A DNA stretch of 64,000 nt from positions 124,001 through 188,000 of the forward strand of contig NZ_SFCC01000007.1 of assembly GCF_004214935.1 (NCBI RefSeq). The letters are read 5' to 3'. The notes beneath the pieces were generated by a model. The model was not told where the DNA came from. It saw only the letters and a program-made list of their open reading frames with translations, and made no database searches. Below, piece after piece: positions 24,407 to 32,610 of the stretch. Origin of the DNA: Amycolatopsis suaedae (GTDB lineage Bacteria; Actinomycetota; Actinomycetes; Mycobacteriales; Pseudonocardiaceae). Positions within the stretch are counted from its first letter, which is position 1, and every line of letters begins with the position of its first letter. The translations under genes were made by a program, and so were the position numbers.

Positions 24407-25312
24407 GTGGGACTGGATCTGCGCAAGCTCGACCATCTCGTCGCCGTCGTCGAAGAGGGCAGCTTCACCCGGGCCGCGGCCCGGCTGCACCTGTCGCAGC
24501 AGGCACTGAGCACGTCCATCCGCGCGCTGGAACGCGAGGTGGGCGTGCCACTGCTGGACCGGACCTCGGCAGGCGTCACTCCGCTGCCCGCGGGGCGGGC
24601 GCTGGTGGAGGACGCCAGGGTGCTGCACGGTGTGGCCCGCGCCGCGGTGCGCCGGGCCCGCCGCATCGGCCGCGGCGAGACCGAGGTGCTGCGGATCGGA
24701 CACACCCCGGCGGTCACCGGCCCGGAGGTCATGGCACTGGCCCAGGCGGTGCCCGGCCTGCACACGGAGGTCCACCAGCGCTACCCCGGCCAGCTCACCG
24801 CCGAACTGCTCGGCGGTGAGCTGGACGTCGGGCTGTGCCGGGGAATCCAGCCGCCACACGGGCTGTCCCGGACCACGCTCGGCCACAGCAGGCTGTCGGT
24901 CGCGGTCGCCGCCGGGCACCGCCTGGCCGGGCGGACGCACGTCACGCTGGCGGACCTCGCCGGTGAACACCTCGTCGTGTGGGGCTCCGAGGATTCGGGC
25001 TACACGCAGTTCCTGCTCGGGCTGTGCCGCGACGCCGGGTTCGAGCCCCGCCACAGCCGCAACCCGATCCAGGGCACACCGCCGGTGACGGCGGTCGTCG
25101 GCACCGGCCACGTGGCGTTCGTGACCGATCCGCCCGGCAGCGCGCTGGACGGCCGGGTCCAGGTGCTGGAGCTGCGCCCCGCCCAGCACGCACCGGTGCA
25201 TGCGCTGTGGTCGGCCAACCACACCGGCGCGATGCGCGACGCGTTCCTGTCCGGTCAGCCGGCCAGCCCGGCGGCGGCCCGCAGTGACGCGACGAACCGT
25301 TCCGGCCGGTAG
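24407..25312 (+). CDS. LysR-family transcriptional regulator
   Basis: This 301-residue protein has an N-terminal winged helix (LRKLDHLVAVVEEGSFTRAAARLHLSQQALSTSIRALEREVG) followed by a periplasmic-binding-like effector domain. It starts at GTG 15 bp after the SDR stop, in the same direction, so the two are probably one operon; many LysR proteins are instead divergent from their target, so this arrangement is less usual. Its 3' end overlaps the convergent TetR gene by 58 bp, and the C-terminal tail (PASPAAARSDATNRSGR) may be an unstructured extension. Confidence 0.88.
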   Translation: MGLDLRKLDHLVAVVEEGSFTRAAARLHLSQQALSTSIRALEREVGVPLLDRTSAGVTPLPAGRALVEDARVLHGVARAAVRRARRIGRGETEVLRIGHTPAVTGPEVMALAQAVPGLHTEVHQRYPGQLTAELLGGELDVGLCRGIQPPHGLSRTTLGHSRLSVAVAAGHRLAGRTHVTLADLAGEHLVVWGSEDSGYTQFLLGLCRDAGFEPRHSRNPIQGTPPVTAVVGTGHVAFVTDPPGSALDGRVQVLELRPAQHAPVHALWSANHTGAMRDAFLSGQPASPAAARSDATNRSGR

Positions 25313-25848
25313 CGGCCGGGGTCGGTGAGGACCAGCCGCGCGGCCATCTCGAACAGGGTGACGGCGGTGTGCGCGGCGATCTCCGGGTCGACGCCGGTGC
25401 CGCCGAACAGCCCGCGTGCCATGTCCCGGGCGCGGTCCAGTGCCTGGGCGCGGGCCGACTCCCTGGCGGCGTGGAACTCCGGCGGCATGTCGGCCATCGG
25501 CATCACGACGCAGTACCAGCGGTCGGGGGCCTCCTGGACGATCCGCAGGAAGTCGGCGAGCAGGTCGGCCGGATCGCCGAGCCCGCGGTCGGGCAGCACG
25601 TCGGCGAGCTGCTCGACGGCGGCTTCCTGCTCGCGGCGCAGCAACGCCGTGAGCAGTTCGTTCCGGCTGCGGAAGTGGCCGTAGACCACGGGTTTCGTGA
25701 CGCCCGCGTGCTCGGCGACCGCGTCCATGGTCGCGGCGCCGTGACCTTGGGTGACGACCAGGCGCAGCGCGGCGTCGAGCAGCTGGGTGCGCCGCTGCTC
25801 GGCCGGCACCCGCGCGGCGTAGGGCCTGCGCTTCCTCGCGGTCGTCAC
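25255..25848 (-). CDS. TetR-family transcriptional regulator
   Basis: This 197-residue protein has the TetR DNA-binding domain (RRTQLLDAALRLVVTQGHGAATMDAVAEHAGVTKPVVYGHF). The GTG at 25848 was chosen because GGAGGGAAAC precedes it directly. It is divergent from the MpaB-type oxygenase gene, and two similar palindromes lie between them, so it most likely represses both. Its 3' end overlaps the LysR gene by 58 bp. Confidence 0.87.
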   Translation of the reverse strand: MTTARKRRPYAARVPAEQRRTQLLDAALRLVVTQGHGAATMDAVAEHAGVTKPVVYGHFRSRNELLTALLRREQEAAVEQLADVLPDRGLGDPADLLADFLRIVQEAPDRWYCVVMPMADMPPEFHAARESARAQALDRARDMARGLFGGTGVDPEIAAHTAVTLFEMAARLVLTDPGRYRPERFVASLRAAAGLAG

Positions 25849-25879
25849 GTTTCCCTCCACGGAATTGACGCTGGACAAA

Positions 25880-25895
25880 ACTACTCTAGCGTAGG
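25880..25895. promoter_or_regulatory. TetR operator half-pair 1 (TetR/MpaB intergenic)
   Basis: ACTAC-TCTAGC-GTAGG is an inverted repeat (CTAC/GTAG) with a 6-bp centre. It is 21 bp from a matching site at 25901, two helical turns, and lies in the divergent promoter region. Confidence 0.6.
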
Positions 25896-25900
25896 ATATT

Positions 25901-25916
25901 ACTACTGAAGGGTAGT
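25901..25916. promoter_or_regulatory. TetR operator half-pair 2 (TetR/MpaB intergenic)
   Basis: ACTAC-TGAAGG-GTAGT is a perfect 5-bp-arm inverted repeat just upstream of the AAGGAGGCGAC ribosome site of the oxygenase gene. Together with the site at 25880 it forms a likely tandem operator for the divergent TetR. Confidence 0.62.
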
Positions 25917-25930
25917 TTTAAGGAGGCGAC

Positions 25931-26845
25931 GTGGAACCACGACCGTGGCAGGACTACGGGTTCTTCGGCCCGGACTCCCCGGCCTGGCGAGTCTGGACGA
26001 GCCCGACCGCGCTGCTCGGCTTCCAGCGATCCGTTGTGCTGGAACACTTCGACCCGTTCCTGACCGCCGCCGTCGCGGACACCGCAGGCATCTACCGCGA
26101 CCCGCTCGGCCGGCTGGACCGCACGCTGGCGTACTTCCTCACGGTCGCGGTCGCCGACGCCCGTGCCGCGGTCGAGGCGTCGGAACTGCTGCTGCGGGTA
26201 CACGCCGAGGTCACCGGCATCGAGCCGATCACCGGCAGGCGGTACAGCGCCAACAACCCGGACTCGCAGCTGTGGATCCACGTGACCGGCTGGCACTCGG
26301 TGCTCAAGTGCTACGAGACCTACGGGCCCGGCCCACTGTCCGAACAGGACGAACGACGGTACTGGGCCGAGTGCGTCACCGCCGCCGAACTGCAGACCTG
26401 CCGCACCGCCGACGTCCCGCGCTCGCGGGACGAGGTGCGGGCCTACTACGCCGACGTGCGGCCGCGGCTGTGCAGTTCCGAACGTGCCCACCGGGGCATG
26501 CACTACCTGCTGCGCACCCGGGGCGGGCGGGGCAGGCGGCGGATCAGCGCCGTCAGCAGGCTGATGGCACCCGCGACCATCGCCACCCTGCCCCGCTGGA
26601 TGCGCATCCTGGGCGGGTTCGACCAGCCGGCGCTGCTGGACCGGCTGGTCGTTCCGGCGGGCAGGCTCGCCGTCCGTGGCCTCACCCGCGGCGACGGCAG
26701 CGCCTACCTCGGCCTGCTCGGCGACGCCGTCCCGGCCACCCGCCGGGTGGCCGAGCAGCACCAGCGGCGCGGCCTGCCGCCGCACCCGGAGACGGTCACC
26801 CCCGCCGCGGCGAAGCGGCTGTACGGCCGCGCGCCGGCCGCCTAG
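25931..26845 (+). CDS. MpaB-type oxygenase (DUF2236 family)
   Basis: This 304-residue protein belongs to the DUF2236/oxygenase MpaB group, related to the b-type heme latex-clearing proteins. The region around AYFLTVAVADARAAVEASELLLRVHAEVTG, followed by YSANNPDSQLWIHVTGWHSVLKCYE, contains the histidine- and tryptophan-bearing stretches typical of this family. The substrate is unknown. The GTG start has an excellent AAGGAGGCGAC site. It is divergent from a TetR gene across twin palindromes, so it is likely induced by a substrate or toxicant. It overlaps the convergent aldo-keto reductase by 4 bp. Confidence 0.8.
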   Translation: MEPRPWQDYGFFGPDSPAWRVWTSPTALLGFQRSVVLEHFDPFLTAAVADTAGIYRDPLGRLDRTLAYFLTVAVADARAAVEASELLLRVHAEVTGIEPITGRRYSANNPDSQLWIHVTGWHSVLKCYETYGPGPLSEQDERRYWAECVTAAELQTCRTADVPRSRDEVRAYYADVRPRLCSSERAHRGMHYLLRTRGGRGRRRISAVSRLMAPATIATLPRWMRILGGFDQPALLDRLVVPAGRLAVRGLTRGDGSAYLGLLGDAVPATRRVAEQHQRRGLPPHPETVTPAAAKRLYGRAPAA

Positions 26846-27906
26846 GCCGTCACGCCCGCGATCTTCGCGTCGCCGAAGATGACGCTGCGGGGCATCGGCT
26901 TGCGGAGGAACTCGTGCGGGAAGCCGAGTTCCACGGCGCTGGCCTTCTCCAGGTCGGCCAGCTGGCCGTCGGTGAACCGCACGTCCAGCGCGCCCAGGTT
27001 GTCCTCCAGCTGCGCCGCCGTGCGCGCGCCGACGATCGGCGCGGTCACCGCCGGGTTGCGCAACGTCCACGCCACCGCGGCCTGTGCCGGGGTGACACCG
27101 AGCTGACCGGCCACATCGGACACGACGTCGGCGATCGCCAGCCCGCGCTCGGTGAGCGAGCCGTTGGCCACGGCGACGTCCTTGCGGGTGCCCTGGGGCG
27201 TGGTGCCGCCCTCGTGACCGAGGTCGGCGCGGCTGTACTTCCCGGTCAGCACACCGCTGCCCAGCGGCGACCAGGGGATCACGCCGAGGCCCATGTCGGC
27301 GGCCATCGGGATGAGTTCACGCTCGACGGTGCGCTCGATCAGGCTGTACTCGATCTGCAGCGCCACCAGCGGCGCCCAGCCCCGCAGGCCGGCGATCGCC
27401 TGCATGCGGGCGACCTGCCAGGCGGGCGTGTCGGAGATGCCGGCGTAGAGCACCTTGCCCGCGCGGACCAGGTCGTCCAGTGCCCGCAGCACCTCCTCGA
27501 CCGGCGTGGTGCCGTCCCAGGCGTGCAGGTAGAGCAGGTCGATGTAGTCGCTGCGCAGCCTGCGCAGGCTCTCCTCCACCGAGACGACCATGCTCTTGCG
27601 GTGGTTCCCGCCCGAGTTCGGGTCGTCCGGCCGCGCGGTCATCGTGTACTTGGTGGCGAGTACCAGCCGGTCCCTGCGGCCGTCGGCGAACTCGCCGACG
27701 AGCTTCTCCGAGGTCCCGTTGGTGTAGTTGTTGGCGGTGTCGACGAAGTTGCCGCCTCGGTCGACGTAGGTGTCGAAGATGCGGCGGGCCTCGTCGCGGT
27801 CGGCGCCCCAGCCCCAGTCCCCGCCGAAGGTCATCGCACCGAGCGCCAGTGGCGACACCCGCAGGCCGGAACGGCCGAGCAGGCGGTAGGTGTCCAGCGA
27901 AGTCAC
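26842..27906 (-). CDS. Aldo/keto reductase
   Basis: This 354-residue (alpha/beta)8-barrel NADPH oxidoreductase has the tetrad visible as the Asp of NFVDTANNYTNGTSE (with Tyr), Lys in LVLATKYT and His in DLLYLHAWD. The cofactor end is VIPWSPLGSGVLTGKY and APIVGARTAAQLEDNLGAL. The GTG at 27906 was chosen from the AAGGAGACGTTGTGAC context. An XRE-type regulator is divergent 110 bp away. The stop overlaps that of the MpaB-type gene at a CTAG. Confidence 0.9.
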   Translation of the reverse strand: MTSLDTYRLLGRSGLRVSPLALGAMTFGGDWGWGADRDEARRIFDTYVDRGGNFVDTANNYTNGTSEKLVGEFADGRRDRLVLATKYTMTARPDDPNSGGNHRKSMVVSVEESLRRLRSDYIDLLYLHAWDGTTPVEEVLRALDDLVRAGKVLYAGISDTPAWQVARMQAIAGLRGWAPLVALQIEYSLIERTVERELIPMAADMGLGVIPWSPLGSGVLTGKYSRADLGHEGGTTPQGTRKDVAVANGSLTERGLAIADVVSDVAGQLGVTPAQAAVAWTLRNPAVTAPIVGARTAAQLEDNLGALDVRFTDGQLADLEKASAVELGFPHEFLRKPMPRSVIFGDAKIAGVTA

Positions 27907-28016
27907 AACGTCTCCTTGCTTGGTCGGATATCGCAAGGCTGGCCGGATCGGCGGGGCGCGTTCAGGGAAGACGTTTCCTAGGACTGCCGGTCCCAGGCGG
28001 CCGTAGGATCGAGGCG

Positions 28017-28892
28017 ATGAGCACAACCGTGGACAGCGCCCAGGAGCTGGCAGCGTTCCTGCGCACGCGCAGGCAGCGGCTGGCGCCCGGCGAGGTCGGG
28101 CTGCCCGAGCACCGGCGTGCCCGCCGCACGCCCGGGCTGCGCCGCGAGGAGGTCGCCAAGCTGGCCGGGGTCAGCGTCGACTACGTGGTGCGGCTGGAGC
28201 AGGGCCGCGGCCTGCGGCCGTCGCCGGAGGTGCTGGACGCGCTGGCCGGCGCGCTGCGGCTGAGCGACGACGAGCGGCTGTACCTGTTCGACCTGGTGCG
28301 GCAGCGGCCCGCGTACCGGCCGCGCAAGGCGGACGAGGCGGGCCCGCTGGCCCAGCTGGTGCACGACCTGTCGCCGCTGCCCGCGATGGTGATGAACCAC
28401 CGGCAGGACATCCTGGCCTGGAACCGCGAGATGACCGGGCTGATGCTGGACTTCGGGGAGCTGCCGGAGAGCCAGCGCAACGGCATGTGGCTGTGCATGC
28501 TGCACCCGCGGTTTCGGGAGTTCTATCTCGACCGTGAGCTGATGATCCGCGAGGGCATCGCCGACCTGCGGGCGACGTGGGCGGCGCATCCCGACGACAC
28601 CGCGCTGGCCGAGCTGGTCGAGGAGCTGCGCGGCGGCAGCCCCGAGTTCGACCGGCTGTGGGCGCAGCGCGACGTGCAGGTGCGGGCCCGCGGCGACAAA
28701 CGGCTTCTGCACCCGGTCGCGGGCGAGCTGACCGTCCGGTTCGAGGTGCTGGCGTCCCTGCAGGACCCGGACCAGCGGCTGATCATCTACCGGGCCGCGG
28801 ACCCGGCGTCCCAGGTCGCGCTGGACGCGATCAGGAACCGAACCAGTCCAGCACCTGCCGGGCAACCTCGTCCGGCCGGTCCAGCTGCATGA
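28017..28892 (+). CDS. XRE-family regulator with MmyB-like ligand domain
   Basis: This 291-residue protein has a helix-turn-helix (RTPGLRREEVAKLAGVSVDYVVRLEQGRGLRPSPEVLDALAGALRLSDDERLYLFDL) followed by a PAS-like MmyB domain (about 110-270; VMNHRQDILAWNREMTGLMLDF). This architecture is abundant in actinomycetes. The start MSTTVDSAQELAAFLRTRRQRLAPGEVGLP is typical. TAGGAT lies 7 nt before the ATG. It probably controls the divergent aldo-keto reductase. Its 3' end overlaps the convergent hydrolase gene by 62 bp, the longest such overlap here. Confidence 0.9.
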   Translation: MSTTVDSAQELAAFLRTRRQRLAPGEVGLPEHRRARRTPGLRREEVAKLAGVSVDYVVRLEQGRGLRPSPEVLDALAGALRLSDDERLYLFDLVRQRPAYRPRKADEAGPLAQLVHDLSPLPAMVMNHRQDILAWNREMTGLMLDFGELPESQRNGMWLCMLHPRFREFYLDRELMIREGIADLRATWAAHPDDTALAELVEELRGGSPEFDRLWAQRDVQVRARGDKRLLHPVAGELTVRFEVLASLQDPDQRLIIYRAADPASQVALDAIRNRTSPAPAGQPRPAGPAA

Positions 28893-29700
28893 AGTGACCC
28901 GCGCCGGGAATCACCCGCACCGCGGACCCGGTGGCGAGACCGGCCTCGGCGCCGGTGAAGAACTCCGGCGGGATGCACCCGTCGTCGGCACCAGCGAGGA
29001 CGAGCAGCGGAATGCTCGCCGGAGCCTCGGACCGGGTGGCGTGGTGGGCCAGCGCCGGGTCGTGCAGGCCGCGGTCGAAGTTGGCCCGGTAGATCCGCAA
29101 CGCGTTGCGCAGCAGCGCCGGGTCGCCGTAGAGCGCGTGCACCCGGTCGCGGTGCTCACCGGGGTCCAGGCCCGGCGACCAGGTGTCCCACAGGAAGTCG
29201 ACGAGGCCGCGGTCGGCTTCGAGCACCGCCTCGGCGATGTCGGGCACCTGGAACAGCCAGAGGTAGAAGAACCGGCGCTGCTGCGCGGGATCACGCAACG
29301 CCGCGGGCAGCGTCGCGGGTGGCGGCACCGCCATGGTCACCGCGCGCCGGACCCGTTCCGGCCACACCGCCGCGACCCTGCCGACCATGCCCGCCCCGAT
29401 GTCGTGCCCGATCATGTCGACGCCCGCGTCCGGGGACAGCGCCCGCGCGACGGCTTCCGCGTCGGCGGCGAGGGTGAGCCCGTCGCCGTGCGGCAGCCGG
29501 TCCGCGGTGGCCGGGTGGTGCCCGCGCAGGAACGGCGCGACGACGCGGCGCCCGGCGGCGACCAGCCGCTCGGCCAGCGGCCCGAAGGTCGCCGGATGGT
29601 CCGGAAAGCCGTGCCAGCACACGACGACGGGACCGTCGCCCGCGGCCAGCGCGGGGAAGGCGAGCCGGTCGGTCTCGATGACGATCTCCTCGAACCTCAT
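28831..29700 (-). CDS. Alpha/beta hydrolase (epoxide hydrolase/haloalkane dehalogenase-like)
   Basis: This 289-residue hydrolase has the oxyanion motif CWHGFPDHPATF, nucleophile elbow MIGHDIGAGMVGRVA with Asp rather than Ser, a cap region, and His in IPGAGHFMQLDRP. An Asp nucleophile is characteristic of epoxide hydrolases, dehalogenases and fluoroacetate dehalogenases, which use a covalent ester intermediate. The exact substrate is unknown. The repeat element at 29764-30397 lies immediately upstream, so its promoter must be inside or just before that element. Confidence 0.88.
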   Translation of the reverse strand: MRFEEIVIETDRLAFPALAAGDGPVVVCWHGFPDHPATFGPLAERLVAAGRRVVAPFLRGHHPATADRLPHGDGLTLAADAEAVARALSPDAGVDMIGHDIGAGMVGRVAAVWPERVRRAVTMAVPPPATLPAALRDPAQQRRFFYLWLFQVPDIAEAVLEADRGLVDFLWDTWSPGLDPGEHRDRVHALYGDPALLRNALRIYRANFDRGLHDPALAHHATRSEAPASIPLLVLAGADDGCIPPEFFTGAEAGLATGSAVRVIPGAGHFMQLDRPDEVARQVLDWFGS

Positions 29701-29763
29701 GGCCGGAACCTATCGCCCGGCGAGCCGGTCCGGCACCCCTTCGGTGACGGGCTCGCACAGGCA

Positions 29764-30397
29764 CGTGAAGGCCACCTTCACCACGTGAGACGTCAGGGCC
29801 CGGCGAAGTCCGGTGACCGTGGTTACGGCGCTGCTGCGAGGGGCACCTTGGTTGCGAGATTCGCAAGGATGGTGCCGTTGGTTGCGGGTGCGGGGTCTCG
29901 TTCGTGGTGATCAGCGGTGCCGTTGTGGCGGCTGGGGCGGACCCTCACGGCGTCTCGTGCCAGGGTCCCGGCAAGGTCGGGTCGCGGGCAGGCGAGTGGC
30001 TGGTCTCAAGCGTAGAACTCATGTACCGGAACGTAGAACTCGCGTGCTGGAATGCAGAACTCGCGTGCGTGAGCGCAGAACTCACCATGTGGACCGGATT
30101 CTCCCCCGGTGCCGGTCGGCCGCGTGAACGGGCAGTTCGCGCGAGTCCTCCGTTCCCGACCCGCGAGTCGACCGTTCCGGACCCGCGAGTTGCACGTTCC
30201 CGCCTGCCTGGTCCCACTGTCCGGCGCGCCAGTCCAGATCGCGAGACCAGTCCTGTCCTCGGGTGGCCGAACGGGCCGCTCGCGCGGCCCTGCCGGGCCG
30301 GAACGCGAGTCTCGTCTTCCGGAACGCGAATGACGCGCTCCGGACCACCCGACTTGCCGGGGCCCTGACGTCTCACGTAATGAAGGTGGCCTTCACG
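29764..30397. mobile_element. Gene-less element with ~45-bp terminal inverted repeats
   Basis: The left end 29764-29809 and right end 30352-30397 match as inverted repeats at about 42 of 46 positions. Both carry CGTGAAGGCCACCTTCA, then ACGTGAGACGTCAGGGCCC, then GGC-AAGT. Inside lie four 21-bp units (starts 30012, 30033, 30054, 30075) with core GCAGAACTCGCG and, after an AT-poor bridge, three units of the opposite sense (around 30138-30195). I find no plausible gene within the 634 bp. Terminal repeats plus no coding capacity fit a non-autonomous (MITE-like) element. I could not identify a target-site duplication. Confidence 0.55.
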
Positions 30398-30417
30398 AGC
30401 CTTCGCCCGCCAGCCGG

Positions 30418-31062
30418 TCACCGGTCCCGCAGCAGCACCGCGCCCTTGACCCACCACGCGACACCGAACGCCAGGATCGCCGCGGATTCCAGCCACAGCA
30501 CCGGTTTCATAGCGTCCAGCACGTCGTCGAACAGGACGTTCTGGAACACGATGAGCAGCAGGCACACCATCATCGCCACGCCGCAGGCGCGGTAGACCCG
30601 GTTGCGCCGCAGCTTCTGCGGCGAGGGCGCGGTGCCGTCGGACTTGGTGAACAGGAACAGGCAGAACACCGCCAGCATCACGAAGAACACCGCGGCGAAC
30701 GCCAGATGCACCAGGCCGATCAGCCGCTCGGTGCCGTCGGTGGAGCCGGACGGGGTGGTGGGGAACAACGCGAGACCGATGGCGGCGACGGCTGCGACGT
30801 TGCCGCAGATGTCGTCGGTCCTGTCGTATCCCCGGTAGGAGAACAGGAACGTGCCGACCGCGCACATGCTGCCGACAAACACGCCGCCCATCACGCTGTG
30901 GTGGTAGCCGCTGATCGAGTTCAGCAACGGGCCGCCCTGCAGCAGCAGCTTGCCGACGATCAGCACCGCGGGCAGCGCCAGGCCGATCACGCCGATGGCG
31001 CGGCGCAGGAACAGGTAGGACCGCACCAGATTGTGCTGGTCAGAGGTCACCGGCTGCATCAC
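30418..31062 (-). CDS. DUF998-like membrane protein
   Basis: This 214-residue protein has about six hydrophobic segments. The stretch YHHSVMGGVFVGSMCAVGTFLFSYRGYDRTDD, followed by a helix ending FPTTPSG, resembles DUF998-type membrane proteins. The function is unknown. It is a lone minus-strand gene; its stop lies 20 bp from the right end of the repeat element, whose hairpins could terminate its transcript. Confidence 0.7.
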   Translation of the reverse strand: MMQPVTSDQHNLVRSYLFLRRAIGVIGLALPAVLIVGKLLLQGGPLLNSISGYHHSVMGGVFVGSMCAVGTFLFSYRGYDRTDDICGNVAAVAAIGLALFPTTPSGSTDGTERLIGLVHLAFAAVFFVMLAVFCLFLFTKSDGTAPSPQKLRRNRVYRACGVAMMVCLLLIVFQNVLFDDVLDAMKPVLWLESAAILAFGVAWWVKGAVLLRDR

Positions 31063-31138
31063 TTCAGTGAAACAGCCCGGCGGTGACCACGGAACAACAT
31101 GAACACGAATCGTGTCCGAACAATGACCCTGAGTGCGA

Positions 31139-32170
31139 TCAGAACAGGTTGTGGCGTTCCGGAAGGTCGACGGCTCCGGTGAGGGCGAGCACCGCGACGA
31201 CCGCGATCACCGCCAGCAGGACCCAGGCGACGGGATGGCCGAGGTTGAGCGTCCAGTAGACGCCGACCCTGCGGTGCACCAGCAGCGCCGGGTCCCGCCG
31301 GTTGAGGTAGACCATGCCGGCGAGCAGCCAGTGCCGGTCGTCGTCACGCTGCACCACGCCGCTGTCCTCGTCGTCCTCCCCCGGTTCGGCGGGCAGCCGG
31401 TGACCGGCCTGGCCGACCCGGCGCTCCCACACCAGGAACACCACCGCCAGCGCGGCCAGGGGCAGCACCGCGGCCACCGTGCGCGGCCAGCCGGCGGGCA
31501 GCAGCGCGGCCACCAGCGTCAGGTTGACCGCCGTCGCCAGCAGCAGCACGAGCCGGGCCACGCCACGCAGGTACACGCGGTACCGCCGGGCCGAACCACG
31601 CGGCCGCGCGGCGTCGAGGTCGGGACGGGCACGCACCAGCAGCAGGCTCAGCACCGCCGCCACCACGACCGTCCCAGCCTGGTAGAGCACCGTCCCGGCC
31701 GGGCCGCCCGCCACAGCCGTCCCGACGGCCACCAGCACACCCGGCACGAGCCATGGCCACGGCACCCGGACGGGCTCGGCGCGGAACGACGTGTCGACGG
31801 TGACGCCCTGCCGGTGCTCCCCCGCCCAGCCGCCGTCGCGCTTGGCCGCCAGCACCCGCCGGTAGGCGCGGTAGTACAGCGTGAGCCCGGCGAACAGCAC
31901 CACGGCGAGCGCGCCGGCGACCACCGCGGCGTTCGCGGTCACCAGCACCAGCGGCACCGACACCACCGCGGTCAGCACACCCACCGCGACGGCCGCCCTG
32001 GTGAACGACCTGCGCGCGGCGACGACCGCCGGATCGGCCACGCGGGCGGCGGCGACCCGCACCCCGAACGGCAGAGTCGGCCGCACCATCGCCGCGGTGG
32101 CCACCCACGTGGCCGTGCCGAGGACGACGGCCGCCAGGTCGGCGAGGACCAGTCCCAGTACCGGATTCAC
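31139..32170 (-). CDS. DUF5808-like membrane protein
   Basis: This 343-residue protein has about seven to eight hydrophobic segments. After an acidic loop (EPGEDDEDSGV) near residue 270 comes DDDRHWLLAGMVYLNRRDPALLVHRRVGVYWTLNLGHPVAWVL, the pattern I associate with the DUF5808 C-terminal domain. Such proteins often pair with YtrA-type GntR regulators, as here: the gene overlaps the GntR gene by 4 bp. Possibly an envelope-stress or antimicrobial-sensing membrane protein. Confidence 0.75.
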   Translation of the reverse strand: MNPVLGLVLADLAAVVLGTATWVATAAMVRPTLPFGVRVAAARVADPAVVAARRSFTRAAVAVGVLTAVVSVPLVLVTANAAVVAGALAVVLFAGLTLYYRAYRRVLAAKRDGGWAGEHRQGVTVDTSFRAEPVRVPWPWLVPGVLVAVGTAVAGGPAGTVLYQAGTVVVAAVLSLLLVRARPDLDAARPRGSARRYRVYLRGVARLVLLLATAVNLTLVAALLPAGWPRTVAAVLPLAALAVVFLVWERRVGQAGHRLPAEPGEDDEDSGVVQRDDDRHWLLAGMVYLNRRDPALLVHRRVGVYWTLNLGHPVAWVLLAVIAVVAVLALTGAVDLPERHNLF

Positions 32171-32562
32171 AACGACTCCCCTTTCCCGAATGCCGCCAGC
32201 AGCTCGTCACACCGGGCCCGCACGTCGGCGGCGGTGAGACCGTGAACCGTCGCCTCGGCGAGCAGGATCCGCATCCGCCGCTGCCACTCGGCGACGAACG
32301 CCGGGTCCGGCTCACCGGAACCGGCGTCCCTGCGGATCACCGCCCCGCTCTTGCGGTTGATCCGGATGACGCCCTGCTGCCGCAGCAGGTCGTAGGCCTT
32401 GTTGACGGTGTGGAAGTTGATCCCGAAGTCGGCGGCGAGCTGCCGGGTGGACGGCAGCGCGTCGCCCTCGCGGGCCTCCCCGCGCGCGATCGCCTCCAGC
32501 ACCTGATCACGGATCTGCTGGTAGATCGGCACCTCGCTGTCGAGGTCGACGGTCAGGTTCAC
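32167..32562 (-). CDS. GntR-family regulator, YtrA subfamily
   Basis: This 131-residue regulator is an N-terminal winged helix (VPIYQQIRDQVLEAIARGEAREGDALPSTRQLAADFGINFHTVNKAYDLLRQQGVI) plus a short helical tail, the compact YtrA form. YtrA-type regulators usually repress adjacent ABC transporters; an ABC ATPase/permease pair is divergent here, with a palindrome between. The GTG start is at 32562. It is coupled to the DUF5808-like gene. Confidence 0.9.
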   Translation of the reverse strand: MNLTVDLDSEVPIYQQIRDQVLEAIARGEAREGDALPSTRQLAADFGINFHTVNKAYDLLRQQGVIRINRKSGAVIRRDAGSGEPDPAFVAEWQRRMRILLAEATVHGLTAADVRARCDELLAAFGKGESL

Positions 32563-32573
32563 ACAGCCAGTCT

Positions 32574-32600
32574 ATCTGCTATACAACTAATAGAACAGAT
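32574..32600. promoter_or_regulatory. GntR (YtrA-type) operator in divergent promoter
   Basis: Inverted arms ATCTG-CTAT and ATAG-(AA)-CAGAT surround the 7-bp centre ACAACTA. It lies between the GntR and ABC ATPase genes, 10 bp before the ABC GTG, and so overlaps the likely promoters of both. AT-rich compared with its surroundings. Confidence 0.6.
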
Positions 32601-32610
32601 GGAGGTTATC

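Noticed and set aside
30012-30195. CRISPR array
   Set aside because: The 21-bp units are contiguous without unique spacers, are arranged in two opposed blocks, and no cas gene is nearby.
29701-30417. Insertion sequence with a transposase
   Set aside because: Open frames there have no DDE, HUH or serine/tyrosine recombinase motifs; only a non-autonomous element is supported.
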